From DMER64 sp964542305 (GTDB lineage Bacteria > Bacteroidota > Bacteroidia > Bacteroidales > UBA932): 62,881 bases of DNA. Shown piece by piece: positions 8,656-17,859 of the stretch (positions within the stretch are counted from its first letter, which is position 1; every line of letters begins with the position of its first letter). Where the stretch lies: NCBI GenBank assembly GCA_964542305.1, contig CAZITX010000015.1:1-62881 (forward strand), given 5' to 3'. Position numbers and translations under genes: made by a program. The notes below the pieces were generated by a model. That model was not told the origin of the DNA and did no database searches. It saw nothing but the letters and a program-made list of their open reading frames with translations.

Positions 8656-10422
8656 ATGAATAAGACATATTCCTATATTCAGAAAATCCTGCCTGTTCTT
8701 TTCGGGTTGGCAGTTTTTCTGTTTTTTGGCATGATATACCCTTATCATTTGCATTACCACGAGCAGTTTCAGCTTTTCCTAACCACTCCGGATTATTTTT
8801 TGGACACGATTTCAAAACCCGGCGGATTTGCCGACTACCTGGGAACTTTTGTTACTCAGTTCTTTCTGTTTTCCTGGTTGGGCGCTGGAATAATTGCACT
8901 CCTTCTGATGTCGCTTCAATGGCTTATATACAGTATAGGCCAAAAGATCCGGCCTGCCGGTGCGTGGTTTTCCCTATCTTTTATCCCCCCCGTTTTTTAC
9001 TGGATCCTGTTGTGCAATGAAAACTTTCTGGCAAGCGGCATCTTTTCCGTAATCCTGGGGCTGATCTTCTGGCTTACTTATTTTTACATCCGCAACACCC
9101 CGGCACGTATGACATTTATCCTGATTTGCATTCCCATTCTTTACTGGCTGGCCGGAGGAGCCGTTCTCTTTTTCGCGTTGGGATGCGCAATCATTGAATG
9201 GAGTAAAAAAGGGTCCGCTGCAAGAAAAACCACCCTGACTGTGGCCGTTGCGGTTCTGCTTGCAGCCTGTTTCCTGACGGCAAAGACAATCCTGCCGCAA
9301 TATCCTTTTGCCAGGCTGGTCATAGGCACCGACTATTTCAGGTTCCCTGTACTCTATCCTTCAGGAATCTGGGTCATATGGCTTATGTGTCTGCTTATTC
9401 CCCTGTCCTTTCTGGTACTTCCGTCAGATTTCAGAAAAAAGAAAAACCAGGCCCTGACCGGTATCCTGCTCTCACTGGTCCTGGTCATCCTGAGTACGTA
9501 CATGGTAGCCATCAACACCCGGAAAAACAAAGAAGACATCATGGCTTATGATCATTTTGTAAGGATGCAACAATGGGATAAAGCCATATCCCGTGCCGAC
9601 CGCGAATCCCCGTCTTCACCTCTTTCGGTTGCCTGCCTGAATCTTTCATTGTGTAAAAGCGGCTTGATGTCAGACAATATGTTCAGTTATTACCAGAACG
9701 GGCCTGAAGGATTGATTCCCACTTTTGCCAGGGATTTTACAATTTCCATGATAACAGGAGAGATATACTACCACCTGGGATTCATCAACACAGCCCAGCG
9801 ATTTGCCTTTGAATCCATGGAATCACTTCCCAATTACTGGAAAAGTGCACGATCCGTGAAAAGACTGGCAGAGACCAACCTGATAAACGGACAGTACAAG
9901 GTGGCCCGGAAATACCTTGTTATCTTGCAAAAGACTGTATTTTACAAAAAATGGGCCAATTACGCTATGTCTTTTCTGGAGGATGAAGAAGCCATCAATG
10001 AGCATCCTGAATGGGGAACGTTGAGAAAATACCGCACGAAAACCGATTTTTTGGATTCTGAGCAGGAAAAAGATATGATGCTGGGGATTTTGCTCCAGCA
10101 GAACTTTACTCATTATATGGCATACGAATACCTGCTGGCATACTGTTTACTGACCAAAGACCTGGATCGTTTCATGCAGTATTACCCGTTAGGCATGGAA
10201 CTCCGTTACCGGCACCTTCCGGTCAGCTACCAGGAAGCCCTGATATACATCTGGTCACTGAGCCACGAAGACCCTGTCAGAACCGTACCTTATCCTGTCA
10301 GTGATAAGGTTAAGCAAGAACTGGTAGCTTACCAGAATATCTATTTAAACTCATCCAACCCCGAAGAAGTATTGAAAAAGAACCATTCGGGCACTTATTG
10401 GTATTATTTACACTTCAGATAA
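8656..10422 (+). CDS. DUF6057-like polytopic membrane protein, copy 2
   Basis: The 588-residue paralogue of the protein at 5603 is longer because it has extra hydrophobic segments (roughly ten in the first 280 residues). It keeps the first-loop pattern YPYHLHYHEQFQLFLTTPDYF, the shared helical-repeat section (for example YYQNGPEGLIPTF and KRLAETNLINGQYKVARKYL), and the aromatic C-terminus TYWYYLHFR. It starts 12 bases after the first propeller gene, and its TAA shares a base with the ATG of the second propeller gene. The [DUF6057 + propeller] unit is therefore a tandem duplication with clear divergence. Function is unknown. Confidence 0.75.
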   Translation: MNKTYSYIQKILPVLFGLAVFLFFGMIYPYHLHYHEQFQLFLTTPDYFLDTISKPGGFADYLGTFVTQFFLFSWLGAGIIALLLMSLQWLIYSIGQKIRPAGAWFSLSFIPPVFYWILLCNENFLASGIFSVILGLIFWLTYFYIRNTPARMTFILICIPILYWLAGGAVLFFALGCAIIEWSKKGSAARKTTLTVAVAVLLAACFLTAKTILPQYPFARLVIGTDYFRFPVLYPSGIWVIWLMCLLIPLSFLVLPSDFRKKKNQALTGILLSLVLVILSTYMVAINTRKNKEDIMAYDHFVRMQQWDKAISRADRESPSSPLSVACLNLSLCKSGLMSDNMFSYYQNGPEGLIPTFARDFTISMITGEIYYHLGFINTAQRFAFESMESLPNYWKSARSVKRLAETNLINGQYKVARKYLVILQKTVFYKKWANYAMSFLEDEEAINEHPEWGTLRKYRTKTDFLDSEQEKDMMLGILLQQNFTHYMAYEYLLAYCLLTKDLDRFMQYYPLGMELRYRHLPVSYQEALIYIWSLSHEDPVRTVPYPVSDKVKQELVAYQNIYLNSSNPEEVLKKNHSGTYWYYLHFR

Positions 10423-11906
10423 TGAAAAAAATACTCCTGATAACAACAACACTGATTGTTACAATGGCATGGACAGGATGTAAGAAAGGAGTTTCCAATG
10501 CAGATCTCTCAGATACATTACCTCCTGTTTTTCCGGATTATTCCGGTGTCACGATTCCTGTTAACATTACTTCCCTGGACTTCCAAATGACCGATAACGC
10601 CACAAAAATGTTTGTTAAAGTGGAAGGGGCAAGAAGCGGTTTGCTGGAAACAGGAAAACGCAAATCTGCCGCTTTTAAGCCTACCCAATGGAAAAAGATC
10701 CTGGGAGAAAACGCCGGGGACAGCCTTTCTGTTACGGTATACGCAAAATACAAAGACAAAGGATGGATACAATATGTGCCATTTACTCTCTACGTGAATC
10801 CTGTTCCGGTAAACCGGTACCTGGTGTACCGCCTGATAGCTCCGGGATATGAAGTCTACAGCAAAATGGGGATCTATCAAAGGGATCTGTCCTCTTTCAA
10901 AGAGATCCCCCTGCTTGAAAACACACTGATACCCGGAAACTGCATGAACTGCCACTCATTTACCGGAAACAATCCGGACAACATGAGCCTGCACATAAGG
11001 GGAGAGCTTGGCGGCACCATACTGAAACAGGGAGAGAATATGGAGATACTGAACACGAAAACCAAAGAAACAATAGGAAACTGTGTTTATCCCTACTGGC
11101 ATCCCACCGGAGATTATGTGGTATATTCTGTCAATAAGACCATTCAGGTGTTTCATGCCATTCAGGATGAACGGGTTGAAGTGATTGACCTGGCTTCAGA
11201 CATTGTTGTTTACCACCCGGAAAGCAAAAAAGTTATTACAAGCGAACTGCTGGAAACAGATGATTTTGAAACTTTCCCGTCTTTTTCTCCTGACGGGAAA
11301 ACGTTGTATTTCAGCTCCTCGGCTTTTCAAAAGATCCCTGGGGATTACAAAGAAATTCGTTATAATCTGTGTGCCATCGCATTCGATCCTGAAACCATGA
11401 CCTTCGGGGACCACGTAGATACCCTCGTGAATGCTGCAGCTATGGGAAAAAGCATATCCTACGCCAGGCCCTCTCCTGACGGCAAACACATCATGTTCAC
11501 GTTATCCGACTACGGAAATTTCTCTATCTGGCATAAAGAAGCCGATCTGTGGCTTTACAATCTGAAGGACGGTTCCCTCAGGGAAATGAAAGAAGTCAAC
11601 AGCGACGATGTGGAAAGTTACCACAGCTGGTCCTCTGAAGGCACCTGGTTTGTATTCAGCAGCCGTCGTATGGACGGATTGTACACAAGACCGTTTTTTG
11701 CCTGCATCAATGAAGAAGGAAAAATTTCCAAACCCTTTTTATTACCCCAGAAAAGACCGCTGGAATTTTACAACATGACGTTTTTTTCCTACAACGTTCC
11801 CGAGTTTGTTACCGGCTTGGTTGACTGGGACCTGGGAGAAGTGGAAAAAATGCTGACCGGAGGGAAAAGAGATTCCATAGAATACCGCAACATCCAAAAC
11901 AACTAA
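10422..11906 (+). CDS. TolB/PD40-like beta-propeller lipoprotein with a CxxCH heme-c motif, copy 2
   Basis: The 494-residue protein starts at ATG 10422, giving MKKILLITTTLIVTMAWTGC (lipid Cys 20); in-frame codons further upstream would spoil the signal. It is a full-length paralogue of the 7186 product: PPVFPDYSGVTIPVNI versus PPIYPDYTEVTIPVNI near the N-terminus, CMNCH at 174-178, and propeller motifs FPSFSPDGKTLYF, ARPSPDGKHIMFT and HSWSSEGTWFVFSSRR. Conservation of CMNCH and of the following (H)IRG..GGT(I/V)L in both copies points to a structural or heme-binding role. The next gene starts 2 bases after its stop. Biochemical function is unknown. Confidence 0.8.
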   Translation: MKKILLITTTLIVTMAWTGCKKGVSNADLSDTLPPVFPDYSGVTIPVNITSLDFQMTDNATKMFVKVEGARSGLLETGKRKSAAFKPTQWKKILGENAGDSLSVTVYAKYKDKGWIQYVPFTLYVNPVPVNRYLVYRLIAPGYEVYSKMGIYQRDLSSFKEIPLLENTLIPGNCMNCHSFTGNNPDNMSLHIRGELGGTILKQGENMEILNTKTKETIGNCVYPYWHPTGDYVVYSVNKTIQVFHAIQDERVEVIDLASDIVVYHPESKKVITSELLETDDFETFPSFSPDGKTLYFSSSAFQKIPGDYKEIRYNLCAIAFDPETMTFGDHVDTLVNAAAMGKSISYARPSPDGKHIMFTLSDYGNFSIWHKEADLWLYNLKDGSLREMKEVNSDDVESYHSWSSEGTWFVFSSRRMDGLYTRPFFACINEEGKISKPFLLPQKRPLEFYNMTFFSYNVPEFVTGLVDWDLGEVEKMLTGGKRDSIEYRNIQNN

Positions 11907-11908
11907 TA

Positions 11909-13624
11909 ATGAAAAAGTTACTGTTATCCCTGATCAGCCTGCTGATCTGTCTGTTTGCAGGTGCCCAACAACACCAGAATTTTAAAGTTTCCGTATATAC
12001 CCGCGCCTACGAAGTAGAAAAGATGAAAGACAGCCAATGGCTTGATTCTACCTGGCGTATCATTTCCGAACAGGTACAGGTGGACAAGATATACCTGGAA
12101 ACCCACCGTGACCTGCTGATCGTCCCTGATGCCACATTGCGTAAAGCCATTCGCTTTTTTAAGGAAAAAGGACTGGAAGTGGGAGGAGGAATTACCTACA
12201 CCATAGATGAATCCAACAGTTTTGAGACATTTTGCTACACCAATCCCGAACATCGCAAAAAAGTACAGGAGATAGCTGAACATACGGCACGTTATTTTGA
12301 CGATTTCATCCTGGACGATTTTTTCTTTACCAGCTGCAAGTGCCCGCTCTGCATAGAAGCCAAAGGCGATATGAGCTGGACGGAATACCGCCTGAAACTG
12401 ATGACGGAAGCCGGGAAAACACTGGTTCTGGATCCTGCCCGCAAGGTCAATCCCAATGTGCGGGTAATTATTAAGTATCCCAACTGGTACGACCATTTCC
12501 AGGGCCTCGGATTTGATCTGGAACACGGACCTTATTTGTTTGACGGAGTATGGACCGGTACGGAAACCCGGGATCCCTCCTCGGCACAACACCTGCAAAA
12601 TTATCTGAGCTACAATGTTTTCAGGTATCTGGACAACCTTCGTCCCGGTTTCAACTTCGGAGGATGGGTGGACAGCGGAGGCTCCCATATGGGTATGTAC
12701 AGGTATGCCGAACAACTTTGGCTCACTTTATTTGCCAAAGCCCCTGAAGTAACCCTTTTTGCATACAACCAGCTGCTAAGACAACCCCAATTGGGAAAAA
12801 CCGCACACGAAACATTCTGCTGCGTCGATCAGTTTTTAGGAGACCTGGGAAAACCCATGGGCATTGTTTCTTACAAACCATTCCATGCAACAGGAGAAGA
12901 TTTCCTACAAAATTACCTGGGAATGATAGGTCTTCCCATGGATATGCGACCCGATTTTCCGCAGGACAAGCAAGTAGTATTGCTTACGGAACAGGCAAAA
13001 TTTGATCCGGACATCGCATCAAAGATCAAACAACAACTGCTCAAGGGAGGGGATGTGATTGTTACCACCGGATTGGTCAAGGCCATACCGGAAAAGATCG
13101 CTTCCATAGCCGAAGTCCGTTGTTCGGACCTGAAAGCCATTGTGAATGATTTCGGATGGAACGGGAAAAGCACCAAAGATTTGCTGATCCCGCAGGTACT
13201 TTACCTGACAAACGATTCGTGGGAGATCGTATCGGCAGGAAAACCACTTACAAAAGGGGTTATCGGATATCCCATCCTGCTCAGATGTCCTTTTGGAGAA
13301 GGCAATATGTACGTGTTAACCATTCCTGACAGCTTTGCCGATCTATATGCATTTCCGGATCAGGCACTGAACATGATCCGCTTTTTTATGAGCCCGGATC
13401 TGGGCGTACGCATTGAAGGTCCGGCAAAGATCGGGTTGTTCGTATACGACAACGGAACATTCATAGTGGAATCATTCCTGGACGATCCCACAGAAGTAAC
13501 TGTTGTATTATCCACATCTGAAACTACGCTGACAGAATTGACCGGTAACACAGTTTACAAAGTACAGGACAACAAATGCACCTTCACCCTGGAACCCCAT
13601 ACTTATAAAGTTTTTAAGAAGTAA
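11909..13624 (+). CDS. Secreted TIM-barrel protein, putative glycoside hydrolase
   Basis: The 571-residue protein has a signal peptide (MKKLLLSLISLLICLFAGAQ). Residues about 25-340 look like a (beta/alpha)8 barrel: alternating strands such as KIYLETHRD, LEVGGGITY, DFILDDFFF, VRVIIKYPNW and FDGVWTGTE. A Cys cluster CKCPLC at 143-148 follows DDFFFT, as in some GH42-like and uncharacterised bacterial glycosidases. Residues about 345-480 read like a Rossmann-type domain (KQVVLLTEQAKF, GGDVIVTTGL), and a beta-rich tail follows. The gene sits 2 bases after the propeller gene and 6 bases before a GH30-like gene. A hydrolase role fits both fold and context, but I cannot name the family or the catalytic residues. 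Confidence 0.65.
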   Translation: MKKLLLSLISLLICLFAGAQQHQNFKVSVYTRAYEVEKMKDSQWLDSTWRIISEQVQVDKIYLETHRDLLIVPDATLRKAIRFFKEKGLEVGGGITYTIDESNSFETFCYTNPEHRKKVQEIAEHTARYFDDFILDDFFFTSCKCPLCIEAKGDMSWTEYRLKLMTEAGKTLVLDPARKVNPNVRVIIKYPNWYDHFQGLGFDLEHGPYLFDGVWTGTETRDPSSAQHLQNYLSYNVFRYLDNLRPGFNFGGWVDSGGSHMGMYRYAEQLWLTLFAKAPEVTLFAYNQLLRQPQLGKTAHETFCCVDQFLGDLGKPMGIVSYKPFHATGEDFLQNYLGMIGLPMDMRPDFPQDKQVVLLTEQAKFDPDIASKIKQQLLKGGDVIVTTGLVKAIPEKIASIAEVRCSDLKAIVNDFGWNGKSTKDLLIPQVLYLTNDSWEIVSAGKPLTKGVIGYPILLRCPFGEGNMYVLTIPDSFADLYAFPDQALNMIRFFMSPDLGVRIEGPAKIGLFVYDNGTFIVESFLDDPTEVTVVLSTSETTLTELTGNTVYKVQDNKCTFTLEPHTYKVFKK

Positions 13625-13630
13625 TACCCC

Positions 13631-15292
13631 ATGAAAAAGATAGTAACGGCCCTTGTTCTGATAGTGGGGATTTTTCCCTGCACTTTGCAAGCCCAGACAG
13701 AGGTTATGGCCTGGGGCAATATTACCGGCATTCGTGTAGAAGGGCATTTGATGGAATTTGAAACGTACCTGGCCGTTTCCGATCAGGGACTTGAAAGACC
13801 TTACATTACGGGGAAGGAAAAGCAACCCGGCCCTCAGTACCACAGGAACGGACTTTCACAAACAGTGACTACTGCTTATGCCGGGGTCCGTTTTGAAGAA
13901 ACGGTCACAGACACCGGGAAGGGATCTGCCGCCGTTATGATTTCGGCAAAAGCCGACACCACTATGCCTGCACACAATGCCTGGTTTGCCGTCCATCTGG
14001 AAAACAGCAAAACTACTTTCAGTGGAAAGGAATTGGTAATGAAAAATGACCGGGTAACCCTTACTCTGTCTTTTCTGCGAAAACCCCGTATCATTACCCG
14101 GGGGGATACATGCTTTATTCCATTTTTCAATTCCCTGAAAAAAGGATCGGAAGCCACATTGAAGTTTTCCGTTTGTGCTGAAGGCATCATAGATCGTGAC
14201 CCTGTAACCATTGAGTACCGTTTTACCGAGCCGGGTAGACGATTCGACGGTTTTGGAGGCAATTTCAGGCTGCAGAATCCACAAATGGATCCAAAAGTTA
14301 TTTCATACTGTCTTGATAATATGCGTGTTGCATGGGGACGCGTGGAAATGCCTTGGGCCAACTGGCAACCCTTTGAAGACCAGCCTCCCGCTCCGGATCA
14401 ACGCGTAGAGGATGCCATGGAAATGGCCCAGCGACTTGCCGCCCGCGGTATGCCGGTCATTGTCAGTGCCTGGTTTCCCCCTGCATGGGCCGTACAAGGC
14501 GATATGCGTGACTACTGGCGTCGTGGCGGAGGTGTGAGAGCCTATCACCTGGATTCCGTAAAAACAAAAGCCATCTACCGTTCCCTGGCCGATTACCTTG
14601 AATACCTTAAGAAGCATTACGGAGTGGAAGCCTATGCTTTCTCCTTTAACGAATCCGACCTGGGAATTGACATATACCACACGCCCGAACAGCACGCCCG
14701 GTTTATCCGCGAAATGGGGGCTTATCTGGCCAACAGGGGCCTTGCCACAAAAATTCTGCTGGGAGATAACTCAGATGCCACAACCTTTGATTTCATTGTT
14801 CCGGCCATGGAAGATATCTCCACCCATAAATACATTGCCGCCGTATCATTCCATTCCTGGAGGGGCTGTGACGATGCTACCCTGCGAAAATGGGCCGGAG
14901 CCGCCCGCAGGCTAAACGTGCCGCTGATCATAGGCGAAGGCAGCACAGATGCCGCTGCACACCGCTATCCCGAAATATTTGCCGAGTCTACCTTCGCCTT
15001 TTACGAGATCAACCTGTATATCCGCATATGTGCCCTTTGCGAGCCTTTATCCATTCTGCAATGGCAACTTACCTCTGACTATTCCCTTCTTTGGGGCGAC
15101 GGGATCTACGGGTCCGAAGGCCTTTTACGTCCCACACAACGTTTCTGGAACCTGAAACAACTGGCATCCACACCAAAAGGTGTTTTTTCAGTGCCTGTTG
15201 AAAATAATAATGATCTGATCAATTGTGCCGCTTTCGGCAATCCGGCAACGGGAGCTTACGCCATACACATTGTAAATAGTCAACCCTTATAA
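13631..15292 (+). pseudogene. GH30-like secreted glycoside hydrolase, 5' part, interrupted by an IS
   Basis: The first 549 residues are native. The present frame then runs into the insertion element, adds SQPL and stops. The protein has a signal peptide (MKKIVTALVLIVGIFPCTLQAQ), a beta-rich N-terminal region (to about 200) and a clan GH-A barrel starting at RRFDGFGGNF. The likely acid/base is Glu341 in FSFNESD and the likely nucleophile is Glu436 in LIIGEGST, so both catalytic residues survive. The lost 61 residues form the end of the C-terminal beta-sandwich, which in GH30 enzymes packs on the barrel, so activity is probably impaired. It was the last gene of the operon. The exact GH30 subfamily and substrate are not clear. 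Confidence 0.85.
15274..15277. repeat. Target-site duplication AAAT, left copy
   Basis: AAAT at 15274-15277 and 16806-16809 directly border the inverted repeats. Only one copy is needed to restore the split reading frame. Confidence 0.85.
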
Positions 15293-16805
15293 AACGCGTA
15301 TTTTTCAACATTCCGGGGAATAGGCTGTAATGCCAGCCATCTTTCCCTTCTTCTGAATAATGAAAGCACAATAGCCCATTTTTGGATGATACAGAAAAGG
15401 GCAAAAATGAGATCCTCTTCCCGTTTTATGATCCAATGACGGAGGTTGTAGCCTGCTGCTGCCATCATCGTATTGATGGCATCCCCACGGGTCCCTTTCA
15501 AATAGTTCCGCAGCATTCGGTGATCTTTCTTAAGATGTCCTATGACTGGCTCTATCCCGGCACGTTGTCGGAACTTCCTGCGTGCCTTCTGTTTCAGGTA
15601 GTAACTTTGCTTCTTCTTTCCAGGACCCGGGATCTCTATTTTTGTGCTCTCAACATACTTTTGTCCCCGGTATCCTCTGTCTACCAGTGCTACTTTTGGC
15701 CTGTGCCCGGTAATCCGTTGTATCTGTTCCAACTGATCTGCCAGTGTATGTCCGTCATAAGGATTCCCCTCAAAGGCCATGGCTCCTACTACCAATCCAT
15801 TGGCTGTCTTGGCTATCGATGATTTATTTCCATATTCATATGGCTTTCCTTCTTTGCCCTTGGAGATACATGCTACATCCGGTTCATGCAAACTGTAGAT
15901 CTTGTTCTTGTCCTTTCTCTCCTGGGTGATTACAGCACAAAAGCGTAGCAGAAGATCTTTGTAGGGCTCCCGCTGTGCCGCCGTTAGTTTACGAGCCAGA
16001 TCGTTCACCTGGGCCCGGGCTATGGTACGCATCCTGCGTAATGCTTTCTGGCCTTCTTTTTTCCGCTTGGGATGGTTCATAAAGCGCATCTTCAGGCTCA
16101 GGGCCTTGAGCTCCCGCGTATAACTTCTACGTAGTGTTACACCTTCCTGGTCTGCGATTTGCCTGCACTGCCTGATTACTTTTTTGTATAACTTCCCATC
16201 TGTGGGATACGTGATGTTTTTCTCCTGGACCGTCGTATCTATAAAAACTTCTTTTACTTTACCTTTTGTTACTTTTCCATCTTCCTCCAGATTCAATCGT
16301 ATGCTCAAACCAAGCAACTTCTCTGCCCCTTCTTTCCCTATACGTTTGCGGAAGTGGACAAAGTCCGATGGATCGAACGGATAGCCTTTCTGGAACACTT
16401 TCTCTCCCGTAAAATATTGGAAATACGGACTATCTCTCCATTGTGACACCACTCGTTCATCGCTTAGATTATACAGACTCTTGAGCAACAGCAATCCGAC
16501 CATCTTGCGTACCGGAACCCCGGGACGGCCATTTTCTGAAAAATAACCGGTGAAATCTTGTTCTACACTTTCCCAGTCTATGCGTTGGGTTAACCGGACC
16601 AGTTCATGATCCATGTCTATGAAGTTGACCAGTGGAGTCTGAAAGAAGTCTAACTGGTGTGTTTTGGGTAATTTTCCAACCATGTTTTTTGAATTTATTT
16701 GCAGGAATTTTAGTCTAAGATACTGATTTTCTGCATATATTCCAAATGTTTTTGGGCTTATTTTTGCTGATTTTCAATGATTTAACTGCTTTTTAAGGGT
16801 CGACT
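15278..16805 (-). mobile_element. IS5-family-like insertion sequence, complete, 1528 bp
   Basis: Both ends are visible. The terminal inverted repeats are AGTCAACCCTTATAAA (15278-15293) and AGTCGACCCTTAAAAA (reverse strand, 16805-16790), matching at 14 of 16 positions. They are flanked by the 4-bp duplication AAAT. A single transposase gene fills the element, leaving about 122 non-coding bases at its right end, where the transposase promoter should lie; I see no exact TAnnTTTG there. A 4-bp target duplication and a single DDE frame fit the IS5 group. Confidence 0.9.
15280..16683 (-). CDS. IS5-type DDE transposase
   Basis: The 467-residue transposase catalyses cut-and-paste movement of the element that carries it. 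The N-terminal domain (about 10-120) has the DUF772-like pattern GRPGVPVRKMVGLLLLKSLYNLSDE and FDPSDFVHFRKRIG. The DDE catalytic residues are probably Asp149 (VFIDTTVQ), Asp335 (ALVDRGYRG) and Glu378 (GIEPVIGHLK). The frame is intact and of normal length, so the element may be active. The stop codon (15280-15282) lies inside the left terminal inverted repeat, three bases from the element end. The start is ATG 16683, about 120 bases inside the right end. Confidence 0.92.
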   Translation of the reverse strand: MVGKLPKTHQLDFFQTPLVNFIDMDHELVRLTQRIDWESVEQDFTGYFSENGRPGVPVRKMVGLLLLKSLYNLSDERVVSQWRDSPYFQYFTGEKVFQKGYPFDPSDFVHFRKRIGKEGAEKLLGLSIRLNLEEDGKVTKGKVKEVFIDTTVQEKNITYPTDGKLYKKVIRQCRQIADQEGVTLRRSYTRELKALSLKMRFMNHPKRKKEGQKALRRMRTIARAQVNDLARKLTAAQREPYKDLLLRFCAVITQERKDKNKIYSLHEPDVACISKGKEGKPYEYGNKSSIAKTANGLVVGAMAFEGNPYDGHTLADQLEQIQRITGHRPKVALVDRGYRGQKYVESTKIEIPGPGKKKQSYYLKQKARRKFRQRAGIEPVIGHLKKDHRMLRNYLKGTRGDAINTMMAAAGYNLRHWIIKREEDLIFALFCIIQKWAIVLSLFRRRERWLALQPIPRNVEKYAFYKG

Positions 16806-16809
16806 AAAT
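16806..16809. repeat. Target-site duplication AAAT, right copy
   Basis: Second copy of the 4-bp duplication made by the IS; see the left copy at 15274. Confidence 0.85.
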
Positions 16810-16995
16810 AACGGAGCCTCCAGGGAAGCCACGCTGGAAGGAGTTCCTCCAGGTGAGGCAATTGTATACGTGACCGGTGAACATAATGGAATGAAAGAGA
16901 CCGGAAGGGTCTCTGCCGCAGGGGGCGTCATGAAACTTACGTTGCCGGAAGCCTCTTTTATATCGTTGATTTGTTCTTCCGGTAATGGGCCCTGA
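16810..16995 (+). pseudogene. GH30-like hydrolase, 3' remnant beyond the IS
   Basis: Removing the element and one copy of the target duplication joins codon 549 (AAT, 15275-15277) to AAC at 16810. This restores an uninterrupted 610-codon gene ending at TGA 16993-16995. The remnant reads NNGASREATLEGVPPG... and ends SLICSSGNGP, a beta-rich tail typical of these enzymes. There is no substitution-born stop or frameshift in it, so the insertion looks recent. Its last 38 bases overlap the 3' end of the convergent AraC gene. Confidence 0.85.
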
Positions 16996-17839
16996 ATAAT
17001 TTGGGCGTCATATTTCTTTTTTTCTTGAAGATCCTGTTGAAATTGGAAAGGTTGTTAAAACCGCACTCAAAACAGATCTCAGAGATTGTTTTATTGGAAT
17101 CTACCAGCATCCTGGAGGCATAGCCTAACCGGATGTCTATTATATAGTCAGACAGCGTTTTACCCGTACGCAGCTTAAAAAAACGGCTGAATGCTACCGG
17201 TGACATTCCAACCATCTGGGAAAGATCCTTTAAACTGAGTTCCTTGGTATAATTCTGATTAATATGATCTTTTACTTTACAAACCCTTCGGCTTTCCGTA
17301 TTTCTTTCCGCGTGGGCAAATGAACTGCTGGCCAGGCTGACGGTATTCTCGGCCATGGATAATTCGTGTAACAATTTCAACAGTCTCAAAAACTGCTCAA
17401 ATCCTTTTTCTTCCTTGGCTATTGTGTCAATCAGCGAATATACGCGCATGATGGTATCCAGGCGGAAAGAAACGCCGTGTTCGGCTTTTACCAGCATTTT
17501 GCGGATGGTATTAAACTGGTTCTTTTCCAACAAACAGTCGGGCAACAAATCCGGAGAAAACTGAATGGTAATCTCACGTATTAACGGAGACTTGCACTCT
17601 CCCTGCTCCCATACGTGTTCCAGTCGTTCCCCCGATATCAGGATGAGATCGTAATCCCCCGTATACTGGATGTTGTCCCCTACTGTCCTTTTCAGGCCTT
17701 TTCCGTGCTCTATGAAATTGATCTCGTACTCCCGGTGTTGATGCAACGGATAGGTAAATTCCGTTTTGTGGCGTTCCACAACGTGAAAACAATCTTTATC
17801 GGACAGAGGGGGGATCTCGTTCAGAATATTGAGGTTCAT
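16958..17839 (-). CDS. AraC-family transcriptional regulator
   Basis: The 293-residue protein has an N-terminal cupin-like sensing part (HQHREYEINFIEHGKG, about 35-60) and a C-terminal double helix-turn-helix domain (about 190-288). The latter shows SLKDLSQMVGMSPVAFSRFFK and the second helix-turn-helix ISEICFECGFNNLSNFNRIFKK. I prefer ATG 17839 to GTG 17845 because a -7 box TAGTTTTG ends 5 bases before it. It sits beside a glycan-use operon and a fucosidase gene and may regulate one of them, but no target site is evident. Its 3' end overlaps the remnant of the GH30-like gene by 38 bases on the opposite strand. Confidence 0.9.
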   Translation of the reverse strand: MNLNILNEIPPLSDKDCFHVVERHKTEFTYPLHQHREYEINFIEHGKGLKRTVGDNIQYTGDYDLILISGERLEHVWEQGECKSPLIREITIQFSPDLLPDCLLEKNQFNTIRKMLVKAEHGVSFRLDTIMRVYSLIDTIAKEEKGFEQFLRLLKLLHELSMAENTVSLASSSFAHAERNTESRRVCKVKDHINQNYTKELSLKDLSQMVGMSPVAFSRFFKLRTGKTLSDYIIDIRLGYASRMLVDSNKTISEICFECGFNNLSNFNRIFKKKRNMTPKLFRAHYRKNKSTI

Positions 17840-17844
17840 ACTCA

Positions 17845-17852
17845 CAAAACTA
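17845..17852 (-). promoter_or_regulatory. -7 element TAGTTTTG upstream of the AraC gene
   Basis: Exact TAnnTTTG on the minus strand, 5 bases before ATG 17839 and within the short gap after the ZIP transporter gene. It would allow leaderless transcription independent of the upstream gene. Confidence 0.5.
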
Positions 17853-17859
17853 ATAAAAA

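Noticed and set aside
15382..15822. 146-codon plus-strand frame inside the insertion element
   Set aside because: It is antisense to an intact transposase, and IS5-type elements normally carry a single gene.
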